This document shows positions 11,260-23,984 of a stretch of DNA of 64,000 nt, piece after piece; within the stretch, counting starts at the first letter, position 1, and every line of letters begins with the position of its first letter. Origin of the DNA: Nemophila menziesii (Eukaryota; Streptophyta; Magnoliopsida; Boraginales; Hydrophyllaceae). Under the pieces are notes generated by a model, which worked only from the letters and a program-made list of their open reading frames with translations, searched no databases and had not been told where the DNA came from. Made by a program: the position numbers and the translations under genes. The stretch lies in the NCBI GenBank assembly GCA_029959085.1, contig JARWIR010000008.1, forward strand, positions 16,106,001 through 16,170,000. The letters are read 5' to 3'.

Positions 11260-13620
11260 CGTGGAAATGATCCACTTATCTAGTAAATTTCTTATATTTT
11301 GTACAAGGATGACACAATACTTATCAAACTTCCATGACTTTTCATAAGTAAATATTTTACTCTCCATTTTATATCCTTATGGGAGTGTACACTGATAAGT
11401 GAGTAGTTAGACCTTACAAAAGGAAGGTTTTCCATCCATGCTTCATTATATATGTTGTACCAACATCTGTTAGCTAAACTTATATCATGTTTTTACTTAA
11501 TATGGTTTTTACCATATCTTTTGATGGACCAGGTATAAGTACAACCATGCAAATTTACTTCTTTATGTTCAAATTTTTTCAATAAAAGTTTGTAACTTGT
11601 TAATATTATTTTTTTTCCTTTAGGAAGGCCACTAAGTTTTTCATAAACGTAAAGTGTCATGTTCAACTCGCCAACTATATTCCAAGTTATATTATTACTC
11701 CTACTGGTACAATCTACAATTTTATCGAGTAAAATTTCAGTATTATTTTCCTCAGGGTTGATGTAGATATATGTAGTATAATTTGAGGTATTTTTCTCAT
11801 CAACTATAAGACAACACATTAAACTATCATCCTTCTTACGCACATTGATTGCATACATGGTGAGGACTCTTGATAACCCTATGGTGTCGACATAGTCAAT
11901 TAAGTTCATTGTTATATTTTATGTAAGCTATCGAACCTTATCAAAAGAATCTTTAGTTTCAGGCAAGAAGAGTACATGAGGTTCTCAAATGTGTACAATA
12001 TATTTGAGTGTCCAAACTGTCAAGGGGGTCCCAATCCCCTGGCAGTTCCAACGACTTGTATCATTAATCCACGAGTGGTTGTTCTAGATCAACCCTGCAA
12101 GAGCTATCAATTTGTGTATTCTCTTTGGAGTATTCATCACCTACTTCAGTATCACAGGGTTCATTTAAGATCTACTCCATTATCCTTTTTAACTAAAAAT
12201 CCAAACTTGTTCTCCGATGGTACATGGCAATGCAAATCTCTCTTATTTGTCATTGCTTTGTAACCCTATAATATCAATGAGCTTTCCATTAACGAGTCAT
12301 TATCTGAAGGCTTAGCTAGCCATCAACCATGTTGTACCTGATTTCACACTTCCTCTCCTCATACATCGTTGACTTCCTACTAAACAATCTATTGTTCTTC
12401 TTGCAATTAGCTTTTGAAAAGATATTAGCTTCACACGGTTGGAAGATATTCCCCTATTTCTTGTAGATGAACTTATGACATTCATTCTCACTGTTATCCT
12501 CATTGAGCTTTAAATTAGGGCTTTATGATTTTTTTTACTTTTTTTTGATGGAAATGGGCTCAAGTAGGTTTTTAACCGCAATGACATTTGAAGCCCATTT
12601 TCAAACAAAAGCGTTATTGGGCTCAATATGATAGGGCCAAACCTTATCTTGCTTATTGGGCTTTCAAAGATGTCCAAAATTTTAGGATATCTTCAGTATT
12701 TTTCTTATGGTCTGATAAAGTATATGTGCTAGGTGAGTTTACCATCGAGCCACCACCTTAAATACGAAGTACTTTGTACTTGTATACCTGTCTTGTCCTT
12801 AACATTAAAAGTGAAATTTGAATAGTTTGCATATTTTCTGGACCACCAATATGTGCCCTTTTTCACTCATCGAGTCATCTCGGTTTGACTCTATCTTCCT
12901 TGTTGTGACATTTGATGAGTTGTAGTTTGTGTTCCTTTGTTTTTTGAGAGATTGTGGAAAAACCCCTGACAACTCACACACCAAGTTTGATCTTAAGTTT
13001 AGTATCTGATTTGTAATAACGTGCAATGTGATCAAGGATGGCTCAGTCAAAACGAACATCCCCAAGTCGCTCATACCTTAGAGTACCTTCAACCATTTTC
13101 TTAGTTTCCCCATTAAGAACAAAGTTACCAACGTGTGGCTTTTTTACATTCCAAGAGATTTTAGCTCTAGGATTTTTGAATGTTTCAAAAGATGCAATAG
13201 GAGATAGTCAAACCTTTATTACCTTACATTGCTGGTTAGACACTTTGATCACGTTGTTGTCTTTAACCGTGGTGCTAGGTAGTCCGTGAATTTGAACCCT
13301 AAAAGTTGAAAGATTACACTCTTATTCAATAAGCTGAATTCTAGGTTGTAACGTTTGAATGAGTATGTGCTTCCCTGCAATACTGTGTGGCCGATTGTCC
13401 CATATAAGTTTGTAATCACACTGATTGTCAAATCCTATTGTGCATGCGTTAACGTCTTTCTTCTCAACTTTAACTGGGTCTTTAAGTCCCCAGTGCTTAA
13501 CAATGGTTTTATTTATGAAAGTGAAATTGAAAGTTTCCTAGTTAATCATTTAGCCATGAGTTCAGGATCCTCAACAAGTTCATAAATGTTGTTTGGTTCA
13601 TATTCTAACACAGAGTCTTT
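11260..13620 (-). mobile_element. LINE 5' part (ORF1-like and endonuclease), degenerate
   Basis: Minus-strand remnant of a plant LINE. Reading from 13620 down it shows a DUF4283-like region with WGLKDPVKV and further FRVQIHGLP (about 13290-13480), a zf-CCHC_4-type approach RYERLGD (about 13060-13090) without a clean zinc knuckle, a variable linker, then an endonuclease/exonuclease/phosphatase-like domain (11493-11909 and on to about 11260). Reverse transcriptase is absent; the copy is cut off after the endonuclease. Stops and frameshifts throughout. Confidence 0.6.
11493..11909 (-). pseudogene. LINE apurinic-type endonuclease domain fragment
   Basis: A 138-codon minus-strand frame contains ITWNIVGELN, equivalent to the W.(V/I).GDFN motif (here the catalytic Asp of GDFN appears as Glu), then LSGLPKGKK, and ends with LHGCTYTWS, the usual G..(Y/F)TWSN motif. 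Downstream on the minus strand the frame shifts and continues (about 11260-11490) with an EAWMENLPF..S.YS segment, the region where the SDH motif would be. This domain nicks target DNA during LINE insertion in intact relatives. Confidence 0.65.
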
Positions 13621-14221
13621 GTTTTTCTAGACTTTGTCAGTATTTTGTACTTAAAAGTCCATGATAAATAGCAATAAATGATTTTGTGGTAAAGACATCG
13701 ATTTTGCAAAAACATCAATGATAAGGTGTAAATTCAAAGTTTTTGGACTAAAGAGAACCAAAGTAGCACTAAGGATTTTTCAAGAACATTAAAAATAATA
13801 AATTAAGGATGGAGCAAGGAAATGGAATTGTTAAGGAGATGGATTGGTTGATTTGTAGTGTTGTTATGAGGTTAAATGATTGATAAAAAGGTAAATATTA
13901 GAAAATCCGTCTAATCATTGATGAAATTTGGAAATGGATGAAGAAATTCTTGAAATGGAAATATTTTATATTAAAAGAAAATGTAATTGTGTTACGGATT
14001 AATACGGCAGAATATGTAAAACTAGGATTGAATGCGGAAGGTTGGAATGCGGTCATAGTTATCATTTCCTTAATAACGTTTTTAAATGTATTGATATAGT
14101 TTAGATTAACTAGGTTTGTATTAATGGAAAAAAAAGGTAAATATTAATATAGAACGGAATCATGTTTGCAAAGGGGAGGGAGGAAATGTAACTTGTGTAA
14201 GAAACTTACTGAAAAGGGTGC
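13621..14221. other. intergenic stretch left of the hAT insertion
   Basis: No gene seen. The last eight bases before the hAT element, TGATTTAG (14222-14229), are its target duplication. Confidence 0.5.
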
Positions 14222-14624
14222 TGATTTAGCAGAGCCGGTCCTGTCGAGTTTTGGGCCCTGAGCGAAAATTATAACTAGGCCTTCATATAGAAAAAAGTTA
14301 TAATATTAAATAAATTATAAGATTGTAATAATTTAAATTAAAATTTTGTATTAATAAAACTAATATATTATCAAAAGATAATATTACATAACAAAAATTT
14401 TTGGGGTCTCGTTAAAACATTGTATGAGGAAAACCTAATGGTATAAAACCTCAAATGAAGGAAAAAGAGTACCCCACATTACAATATTACAACGAAGAAA
14501 CTAAGCATTCTAAATTTTCATTAATCACAAGAACTTCAACTTTTTCAAAAAAAACATTAATTCTTTTATATTCCTTCATACTTGTACACCACCACCATGC
14601 ACCTACAAATATCAAAGGATAAAT

Positions 14625-16983
14625 TTAGATAAGATGTCTTCTTATAGAATTTTTTGAAGCAAAATCATCAATAATATCATCAAATTCAATAGTTTCTAAC
14701 ACATTTTTTTCAATACACAATATTGCTAAACCATTTAATCTATCTTGAGTCATGGTCGTCCGCAAGTAAGATTTTAATAATTTTAGTTTTAAAAAACTTC
14801 TTTCTGCTGAAGCCACCGTCACATGTATTGTTAGTAAAATTCTATAAGCAATCATTATATTCGGAAACATGTCTATTTTCTTAACAATTTCTAATATTTG
14901 GATGGATGTCCATGGTCTGTTTCTATTATATGATTCACTTTGCAACATCACCTGTAACACTTTTAATTCTGAACATAAATAATTAGCATCAACATCAGAA
15001 GCATTATTATTTTTTAAAGCATTTTTAAGATTTACACAAGATTTCATCAGTTCAATATCATCCAATAAAATTAACTTTTCAACATCAAACAAAAATCCAA
15101 ATATCGATTCAAAATATTTCATTTGTTCAAACCTATTATTCAATTGACCAAGAGCAATATCAACTATTACAATAAAATAGTCAATTCTAAAACATTCTTC
15201 AGGTGATTGACTTTCTCTTTCGGTACAAGAAATTTCATCAAAATGTCTCTTTCGACTAATTTTACGTTTTTGGGCAAACACTGGTTCAATTTTCACATCA
15301 CAAGCAATTTTTTTAGCATTTTCAACAGCACAGGCAAAACCATTATCTCTATAATTTTCGAAAAAAGACACGAGTTCTTCAAATTGTTTTACAGCAACAT
15401 CAAGTCTCATATCCTCAGATTGTAGTTTTTTGCTAACTAAGGTAATCTTATGCAATATATCATGCCAAATAACTAAACTTAATATAAACTCAAAACTAGA
15501 AAGTTCACCGGAGGCTAAAATTTCAGCATCCCTACTCAATTTAGCATCCTCACTAATTTCGGCCAATTTAACTAAAGCTTCTCTTATTTGAGAAACTTGA
15601 GACAATATTGCTTTAACACTCTCAATGTGACTTTCCCATCTCGTTGTTGATAAAGGTTTAAATGTTAGTCCATCAATATATTCCATCAAAATATTCCATC
15701 TCTTAGTTGAATTAGAAAAAACAGTATATATACATTGACACGCCCCTAAGAAGGATTTTGCTTTAACACAAGAACTTTCTATATCACAAACAGTTAAATT
15801 AAGACAGTGTGACCCACATGGCATATAAAACTCTCTAGGATTAATGTCAAGTAACCTTTTTTGCGCACCTTGATGTTTACCTTTTATATTTGACCCATTA
15901 TCATAACCTTGACCCCATACATTATCAATATCAAGTTCTAATGAATGTAAAACAGTTTGCAATTTATTAAAAAGTCCTAACCCAGATGTATCTTCTATAT
16001 TTATAAATTCAAGAAAATATTCTTCTATCTTGACCGGAGTCTCTAACACATCAACACATCTTATTATTAAAGTCATTTGTTCCTTATGACTAGAATCTGG
16101 TGTACAATCAAGTATTACTGAAAAATATAACTATTTTGTCTTTAACTTTTTTGGCCATAAGAGAAATCAATTCATTTTGTATTTTATGACTGAGACCATT
16201 ATCATGTGAACCACGAAAAGCGAAATTATGAATGACCAAACATTTAACAACGGCAACTATTCTAAACATCACATGTTTCTAGTGTCTTGTATCTTTTTTA
16301 ATTTGCTCTTGCAATTCTTTATCAATAGTATTATTTTGGCTCAATCTCATTTTTAATTCAACACAAGCTCTCAAATTAGTGAGATGTTCAATACTATTTT
16401 CATGTTGTTTAAGTTTTGCACCTAAATGACCCCAATCCTCAAGGCCGTCCTTAGCTAAGTTACTTTTAGTGTGCATAACTTTAAATAATTTACAACAAAA
16501 ACAAAATTCTTTATTCAATTCTTTTGAGTATACTAGCCATTTTCTATCACAAGTTTTTCCATTGGGTAGCTTTTGAACATAAAATGTATCCGAAAAATGC
16601 CTAGACTCTTTATTTAGAGGATATTTTAGATTGTATTTTTGTGTGGGACCTTTTTCTACAAGTATATTTCTCATTTTAGTATCAAGGTTATTTCAAACTC
16701 TTGGATCAAAAATATCCAAAGTAAATTCATTTGTCACTTTTTTATTATCCCACATATTTTGATTATTTTCATTTTCATTCTCACTCAACTCATTTGTGTT
16801 GCACTCAACAAATAATTCCTAAACCTTATTTTCATTCAAAACAATTTCATTAGAAATAATATTTTCATTATCTTGTGATTTTTTATCAAAATATTTATTT
16901 AACGAACCCCTTAGACTACGTGACATATCTTCATCTTTTTTCTTTTTTTTTTGTCTTTTTTGATGTCCAGATAGATATTTCAT
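14625..16983 (-). pseudogene. hAT transposase (TTF-zinc-finger/ZMYM-like), disrupted
   Basis: The frame starts at an ATG at 16981-16983 with a basic stretch (K5 run). It has in-frame stops near 16818 and near 16693, a TTF-type zinc-finger region at 16279-16674 (CFCCKLF, then DW.HLGAKLKQHE..IEH), a stop after DTRH near 16270, an apparent internal deletion, and a frameshift near 16125. It then runs open for 483 codons (14625-16076). That part holds GQGYDNGSN with the catalytic-core [16 protein letters not shown], and the C-terminal hAT dimerisation motif [10 protein letters not shown] with LR.TM.Q.RLNGLA. In intact relatives the protein excises and reinserts the element. No function is expected here. 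Confidence 0.9.
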
Positions 16984-17742
16984 GATCAATTATTATTAAT
17001 CAAATAAAATATGATATAAATAGAACAATTGAACCTGATTTGGAAGATTTTGCGATTGTAAAATTAAACAACAATTCTCAATTTCCTGCAATGTATAAAT
17101 TAATAGATAGTTGAAAAAAAAAAAGATTAGTAGATAAAAATATTAAGAAAATTACTTAAATTTATTATTATAAATCCTACAAAAATATTTTTAAGTTTTG
17201 ATTAAAAAAATATATAAAATAAAAGACTTTGCTGAATGATTTTTTTTTATAAAAAAAAACTATTATTAGAGCTACTTTTTTCCAAAATTGTGAACAAGCA
17301 ATTTATAAATTAAAAACACTTTTTTTTTTCCAAAAATTGTTAAAGCATATATAATTTATAAAAGTTGTACAGTAATTAGCAAAATTTGAAAAGACTCGCA
17401 AGTTGCAAGTTACAACTTAATCAATTTTTTTTATCAAATTAAATAATTAATTGATTGAATTTTGAATAGTTGTTAAATGTCAAAAGCATTAATTATAAAT
17501 TCAGAATTGTTGTCAACACAACTTAGTAAATTTATAATTGTCTTTAAAACCAAAATAAAATACAAAAAATTTCCCTTACTTTACAAAAACAAAAAAATAT
17601 TCAGACAAAAAAACCATTGGCCATAAAATCTAAAATTTATAATTATATCTATTTAATTCATTAACAAATTAACAAATTTATATATTTAATTATAAAGTAT
17701 AAACTAAATTAAATATAAAATTTAAGACTAAAATTGCCTTGA

Positions 17743-17890
17743 AATGAACCTTTGAAGATCGTTTTCCAAAAAAGAAAAAAAACTTGTGAACCTTTTGAAG
17801 ATCGTTGTCCAAAAAAGAAAATAAAAGAACTTGTAAATCTTTGAAGATCGTTGTCCAAAAAAAAAAGAAAAATAACTTGTGAAGATTTGA
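17743..17890. repeat. three imperfect 43-48 bp repeats inside the hAT element
   Basis: Each unit has TTTGAAGATCGTT(G/T)TCCAAAA, an A-rich run and ACTTGT. They lie about 350-500 bp from the element end, at the 5' side of the transposase. Subterminal repeats bind transposase in other hAT elements; that role here is inference. Confidence 0.7.
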
Positions 17891-18250
17891 TGAATTGTAC
17901 TTTGAAATATACCAATATGGCAATACCATGTTAATTTATAGATATATTTTTTGCTTTAACTTAATGATAATGATGATAGTTTTAGCGCATCAAGAGAAAA
18001 CGGACATATTAGATTGAGAATCGGAAAAAATTTCTACCGTTGACATTATAAGTTGGATTTAAGTCATGCAATTAAAAAAATTACTTATAAAGGACGGACT
18101 ACTATTAATATTATATGGGCTTTTTTTTTTAATATATATATAAATTCTATAAAACTTAAAAAAGTTTAGGTCTCTATAAATTTTGGGTCCTGTATAGTTG
18201 CCTTTGTTGCACTTGCCAAGAATCCACTATGTATCGGCTCTGTGATTTAG

Positions 18251-19931
18251 GATGGTGCTATGGAGGTGGAAATTTGGTAGGGAGTGGCGGTGACTATGGG
18301 CTATTTTGGATTTAGATGGTGGGAGTGATTTGGGAGAGGTGCATTAAGAAAAGTGTCTGGTTTTTATTTTTTAATTGCGTGGGAACTCTATAGATAGGAT
18401 AATCATTCTGTGAGGTCATATAATTATGGTATGTTCATTTCTAATGGTGTCAACACAATAGTTCCTGGAATTTTATTCCATACGGTTTGGGGTCTTTCTC
18501 ATAAAGGAGAAGTGACCCACCAATTAATAGGATTAAGACAAGTGGAATGAAGAGATGGGTGAATGAATCTGGTATGGACACGTGGAGGTTTTTCATTTAT
18601 TACAAATTGGCCCATTTATGGCTATTACCCAACTACCCTCCAATGTATATGGTCTATTTTCATAGAATATCACATAAAACGTTTTATGTATTTTTATTTA
18701 TTGTAAATAGGTTTTTTTTTAAATAATTATTTTATGTTAGTAAACAATAATTTGTAATTTATAAAAAATTATAATTATATTTTCGAATCTAAATTATTTA
18801 TATTAAGAATTTATAAAAAGATCAATTTAAGTGTATTATTACTTAGTATTTTGTGAATGTAAATTAAGGATTGTAAAAAATTATTAATTCCTATTTTTAA
18901 TATAAATCATGATATTTAGGAAATAGTTCAGTAATGTAGAAAATATTTAGAAAATACAAATAAATAATGTAAAGCTAATGAAAAAATCGTTATAAGTTAT
19001 AAATATATTAATATGAGTATTTTAAAGATCTTTTAGCATTGTAATTACATGAAACCAGAAACGTTGAAAAGTTACATGAAAAAAAACAAAAAAAAAAACA
19101 TTGAAACACAATGGAACATTCTTTTATGTGAGAAAAGAAAACAACGAAACATGATAAAACCTAAAACTGATCTCTTCACACTTGCATTGGAACAAAAAAA
19201 CAGAAAAAAAAAAATTCACATTTATCTTCCCACCAAGCTACTTATCTGCCCAATTTACTCTTCATATATAATGCAGTAATATCCATTTGGTACACTGTAG
19301 TTTTTGAATTGTTTTGCAGTAAACATATAAGTCCTGCAATAATTAAAATTGCACAATAAGCCACTATATAATTAAAAATTACACAATATATCCTTCATAA
19401 TTTTGAGAAATTGCACTACAGGTCCCTATATAGTAAATCGTTTGACAACTTTATTCAGGTCATTTTTAATTTATTGCACTACAAGCACCTATATTTTTCT
19501 TAATTAATTGCACCATAGGTCCCTATGCTTGGCAAAATAACCTGTACAATTACTTATATTTTAGTTCACCCAATTAATCATTTCCTTTTCAATCATTAGA
19601 TCTCACTTGATATTTTGTGTACAATAATAAAGTAATCCTTGACAATTTTGATTATAAATCTTTATCTTGTCTACATATTTTTCCTTCACTCATACTAAAA
19701 TAAGTAATTAAATCATTTTTTAACGAATTAATAAACTTGTTAAAGGAATATTTTTTTCAATTACAAAATATTATTTCTATAGATATTTTAATTATAATTA
19801 TCGAACCTGCTAAATTTTTCTTCAACAACCTAAAATAAAGTTGCGAATTTATGAACTCTTATAGCTCGTATGATTTCATCGAGTGAATAAGTCGATAATC
19901 CATCTTTGGTCATGTCTTCAACAGCAACATC
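18251..19931. other. AT-rich intergenic stretch with degenerate short repeats
   Basis: No gene supported. The first 100 bp are GGTGG-rich. Between about 19345 and 19530 a motif like ATTGCACTACAGGTCCCTAT occurs about five times in degenerate form, spaced 30-60 bp apart. The 76-codon frame at 19049 is lysine-rich from A runs and is not credible. Confidence 0.5.
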
Positions 19932-20021
19932 TTTTTTTTTTTTTTAGACAAAGGGACTTATATTAAAAATAGAGGGTGAAGGAGTTAACCAACTCCTATC
20001 ACATCAAAGTTTGGTACATCA

Positions 20022-20501
20022 TTACACAAAAAGGAATTTAAAACTAGGAATATTACAAATCCAAGATGGACAAAGCATAGAACTAGAAAAAGCCTTAGCG
20101 AGCCAATCAGCGACCTTGTTAGCTGTTCTTCTAATACCACAAATACGTAAATGAGTGTGGTCCTTAGCCAGATTTTTGATATCCTCAAGGATGGCCCTGT
20201 TCTTCCATGGACAGTTCGTGCTTGAGGAATAAATGGCTTTCAAAACAACTTCAGCATCAGATTCAACTCTGTTGCATAGGGGAGCATGATCAATAGCAAA
20301 AAGAATGCCACTTCGAATTGCTTTAGCTTCTGCTTCAAAACTAGAGGATGCAGTAATATCCATGGCAAAGCCATTAACTACTTCACCTTTCCAGTTGCGG
20401 ATCACTGCTGCTGCTGTGGCTTTTCCGTTCTTAAAAGTAGCATCCACGTTCATCTTAAGAGACTGCTGGGGAGGAGGTGACCAAACAGGGATAGTAGAGA
20501 G
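20022..20501 (-). pseudogene. LINE C-terminal RNase H domain
   Basis: In frame with the zf-RVT region once the TGA at 20502 is passed. It reads a short P-rich lead, then KMNVDATFKNGKA (first Asp), FEAEAKAIRSG (Glu), RVESDAEVVLKAI (third Asp) and RTANKVADWLAKA, the four landmarks of the plant LINE/RVT_3 RNase H domain, all present. The domain removes RNA from the RNA:DNA hybrid. It ends about 75 bp before the poly(A) tail. Confidence 0.9.
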
Positions 20502-21787
20502 TCATTCGTCACAAAGATTACTGGGATTAGAAGAAGGAATAACCTTGCTAGATTCATCAACATAAAATACTTGCCTGCGAAAGATATTGATAAGATTACT
20601 GCAAGATTCATAGTTTATAGCGATAGCATTAAAAACAAAATTATTCCTAGTCAACCAGATAACCCAAAGACAAAGGATCACGTTACAGAGTAGGTTCATT
20701 CTATCTTTCATATTACTGCCAGATTGTACAATATTTCCTATCCAAGTGTTAATGCCAAAGTCAAAGAAAGGTGGAATATGGCATTGAAGAGGGGATAAGA
20801 ACCAAAATTTCCTGGTCCATTCACATCTAAGGAATAAATGCTCAAGAGATTCTTCTTCTTTAAGGCATATATGACAAAGATCAGTAGAAGAGCATCTTCT
20901 ATTAAATCTATTTTGTTCAGTAGAAAGAGCATTCATGAAGATTCGCCAGAAAAAGAATTTGAATTTGGGGGGTGCATTAGTGTTCCAATTAAGCTTAAGG
21001 AGATCAGAGTTGGGAAATATGGAAGGACCAGGGTGATGAGAGGGAACTAACAGTCCCTTAACAGCTGAAGAATACCCAGATTTACAAGTAAAATTGCCAT
21101 CTAAAGTAAAGGGCCAAATCATTTTATCATCCTGAGGTGTCCAAGGGATATTAAGCGAAGATTAGTGGCAACATACTCAGGAGTAAAGAGGGAATTCAAC
21201 AAATCCATCTTCCAAACTTTAGAAGATGAATGAAATAGATCAGCAACAAATTTTGGAAAGGAGGGTTCTTCAGAGTAAAAATTAGGCCTGCCAATAATAG
21301 TGCCAGTCCAGTTATCATCCCAAATGAGTGTTGAATTCCCATCTCCAATAGGTTTTATCAGTAGAGGCTTAAGAAAGGCACACCCTTTGCGAATACTATT
21401 CCAAATCCAGGAGCCTCCCCTGAAATCCTTAGTGTTCAACATATCATTTTCAGGGAAATAGATTCCTTTGAGTACACGGTGGACTAAAGAGGAGGGGCGA
21501 TTCAGAATAGACCAAGCTTGTTTGGCAAGAAGGGCAAGATTAAAGGCTTCAAGATTCTTAATGCCTAATCCCCCAAACTCTTTGGGAGAAGCAACTCGAT
21601 TCCAATTTATCCAATGGATTCCTTGGTCATCTTCGTTACCCCAAAGGAAATGACATGTCAAAGAATTGATTTTACTAATGACACCTTTTGGGATGGCTAG
21701 GAGGGACATGAAGTATGTAGAGAAAGCGTGGATGATGGACGAGATAAGGACAGCTTTCCCAGCCATAGACAGAGGGATTTTTTCCAA
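20502..21787 (-). pseudogene. LINE thumb/zf-RVT region
   Basis: Two overlapping frames, 21119-21787 and 20502-21122, joined by a frameshift near 21125-21150. The first has LSMAGKAVLISSI, FLWG, GGLGIKNLEAFNLALLAKQ and W...R.G...LIWDDNW, the conserved stretch after RT. The second has FFFWRIFMNALST, LCHICLKEEESLEHLFLRCEW (C-x2-C...H...C, the zf-RVT pattern) and WVIWLTRNN. A TGA at about 20502-20504 separates it in frame from the RNase H part. The same region of the 55089 copy is very similar. Confidence 0.88.
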
Positions 21788-23298
21788 CCACTCAATTTGG
21801 AAGCAGTTTTAGCAATTAATGAGTCCATGGCTTTAGTCTTAGAGTTGCCCCATTCAGTAGGTAACCCCAGATAAAGGCCAAGGTCTTCTGTAATAGGCAT
21901 ACGAAAGGAATCAGAGATTAAAATCTTCATATTAGGAGAGAAGTTAGGACTCACAAATACAGAAGATTTATTAAGGTTAATAGAGAGACCAGAAGCAAAA
22001 CAGAATCTATATAATGTTTCTTTAAACGCATGAATCTCCATAATGGAATTTCTCACGAAGAAAATGGAGTCATCAGCGAAAAGAAGATGATGTATGTGAG
22101 GGCCCTGTTTACTAAGCTGGATTCCTTTAATGTCCCCAACTAGAAAATCTTTCTCAATGAGTAATGGGAGGACATTAGAAGCAATGGTAAAAAGATAGGG
22201 TGAAAGAGGGTCTCCTTGACGGAGCCCCCGAGACGGGATAAAGCTACCAACCTTATTACCATTGATAAGGACATTAAATCTGACAGAGGTAACACATTCC
22301 TTGATAAGGGTTATCCAATTTTCGTTAAAACCAAGCTTACGAAGGATAGAGAATAAGAAGGGCCATCTAACCCTATCATAGGCTTTATGAAGATCAGCCT
22401 TGATAATAGAGAAACTATCCTTAGAATTCTTTCTAAGATGTTTAAGCTTATGGATAACCTCATGAACAATAACAATATTGTCTTGGATAAGCCTCCCTTT
22501 AATAAAAGCAGATTGGCAGGGAGAGATAATGTGGGGTATAATACAAGTGAGTCTAAGGACAATGACTTTGGACAGGATTTTGTAAAGGAAATTAGTACAA
22601 GAAATAGGTCTATATTGCCCAATTCTTTGAGGATTCTTACACTTCGGGATAAGGACAATATTGGTCTCGCTAATGTGACCTAGAGAAATGGAGCCCACCA
22701 ATACTTCATTGCATACAGCCAGGATATCATCTTTCAGAACCTCCCAATATTTACGAAAGAAGGAACCAGGAAAGCCATCAGGACCAGGTGCTTTGGAAGC
22801 ACCCAATAACCAGGTAGCTTTTTTAAGTTCTTCAGGGGTAATGGGAGAAAGAAGCATGTCATTTTGACTCTGGGAAATGATGGGGGAGATATTATTGATA
22901 ATGGGATCAATTTGTCTAGATCCAGGATCTGCATAAAGATCTTGAAAGAACACAATAACGTGGTTATTGAGTTCAGCCCTTCCTGAGGTCCATGTCTCAT
23001 CATCTCTAAGTAAGGAAGTCATCTTATTAGAAGCTCTACGAAGGCGGGTGGACAGATGAAAAAAATTTGAATTACGATCACCAAGCCTTAGCCAAAGGAC
23101 CCTAGACCTAGTAGCCCAATATTTTTCTTCAAGGGACCAATAATGTTCAATCTCTTTCGAGATTGAAGAGAATTGCTCCTTCAATGATCCATCTAGACCA
23201 CTAGGGTTTGCATGCATAAGGGCTTCAAGTTTTTTTGAAAGAAAGTTGATGATGGTGGCATTATCAACTTTATTAGAGTATTTCTCTATTCTACGCAT
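21697..23298 (-). pseudogene. LINE reverse transcriptase domain
   Basis: A 533-codon open stretch. It starts in the linker that follows endonuclease (RSRVLWLRLGDRNSNFFH, the usual WL..GD.N..FFH). It then has KAPGPDG (about 22775), YRPISC, SAFIKGR, KADLHKAYDRV with a catalytic Asp, SRGLRQGDPLSPYLF (about 22200-22240) and FADDSIFF (about 22065-22085) with both catalytic aspartates intact. It ends with the LGLPTEWG...K...L.GWK block, where a frameshift near 21780 passes into the 21119-21787 frame. In intact relatives this enzyme copies the LINE RNA at the nicked target in the nucleus. Confidence 0.92.
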
Positions 23299-23310
23299 GA
23301 GCTTTGGAAC

Positions 23311-23976
23311 CTAATGACATTTTAAGATCTCTAATTTTAATTATGATTGTCGAGTGTGACTTGGGTATAATTTTATCCCATAATTTTATGATCATAGAAA
23401 AAGTATTTCAAACAATTACTCCCTTTGTTTCAAAATTAACTTAATTTTTTATATAAATTAACCAAAATAAAATAATTGAACTATTATTACTAAAATATCT
23501 TATATAAATATCTATCGGAATAAAAATATCATCATTTATTCCGAGTTCAAATTAGCTCTCTCATGTATTAAAAAAAAATGTTGAAATTGAATAGTGATAG
23601 TAATAGGAAAATGTTTTTATATATCAAATCAACTAAAAAAATTATAATAAGTGGATGTATTTTGGAAAGGAAGTGCAATGTTTTGTATTTAGTGAAAAAA
23701 TTAAAAAACGTGTAATTAGTCAATATTTTAAAAACACACATATACAATCTTGAGTCAATGATGACAAAAAGAAGAACCAAAGCTAAGATCCTGTGTATTG
23801 TAAACTGTGGTTGGAGGATTCTGTGTTTCCTCATATATCAATTTCGTAGAAGTGCACGGCTTACTTTTTCGCGCATGCACTTATTATCCCAAGTTAAATA
23901 TATTGTTCAGTAATTTGGCAGAACATTTCAATTATAAAGAATTAACGAAATCTAGTTATTCTTCAGTAAATATTTG
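23311..23976. other. AT-rich stretch, possible decayed Stowaway start
   Basis: TACTCCCTTTGTTTCAAAAT at about 23418 looks like one end of a Stowaway MITE, and TGTATTTTGGAAAGGAAGTG near 23660 could be the decayed other end. The match is too weak to call an element. Nothing else seen. Confidence 0.3.
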
Positions 23977-23984
23977 TGTCTAAT

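Larger units (their letters stand above)
14230..18242 (-). mobile_element. hAT DNA transposon with 8-bp target duplication
   Basis: Terminal inverted repeats start CAGAGCCGGT at 14230 and, on the other strand, CAGAGCCGAT at 18242. Both ends are flanked by the identical 8-bp duplication TGATTTAG (14222-14229 and 18243-18250), the hAT length. The transposase reads on the minus strand. The 4013-bp element has an AT-rich interior beyond the gene and about three imperfect repeats at 17743-17890. It is complete at its ends but its transposase is broken, so it could move only with help. Confidence 0.93.
19932..23310 (-). mobile_element. 5'-truncated L1-like LINE, relatively young
   Basis: The 3' end is marked by a T run on the plus strand (19932-19945, the poly(A) tail) next to TTTGTCTAAAA on the minus strand. 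The open region covers the linker before RT, RT, zf-RVT and RNase H. Only three breaks are seen in about 3.3 kb: a frameshift near 21780, another near 21125-21150, and a TGA at about 20502. Endonuclease and ORF1 are missing, as usual for truncated LINE insertions. I found no convincing target duplication. The copy at 55089 belongs to the same family. Confidence 0.9.

Noticed and set aside
23418..23670. Possible second Stowaway MITE
   Set aside because: Only the left end is convincing; the right end and TA flank are too decayed.
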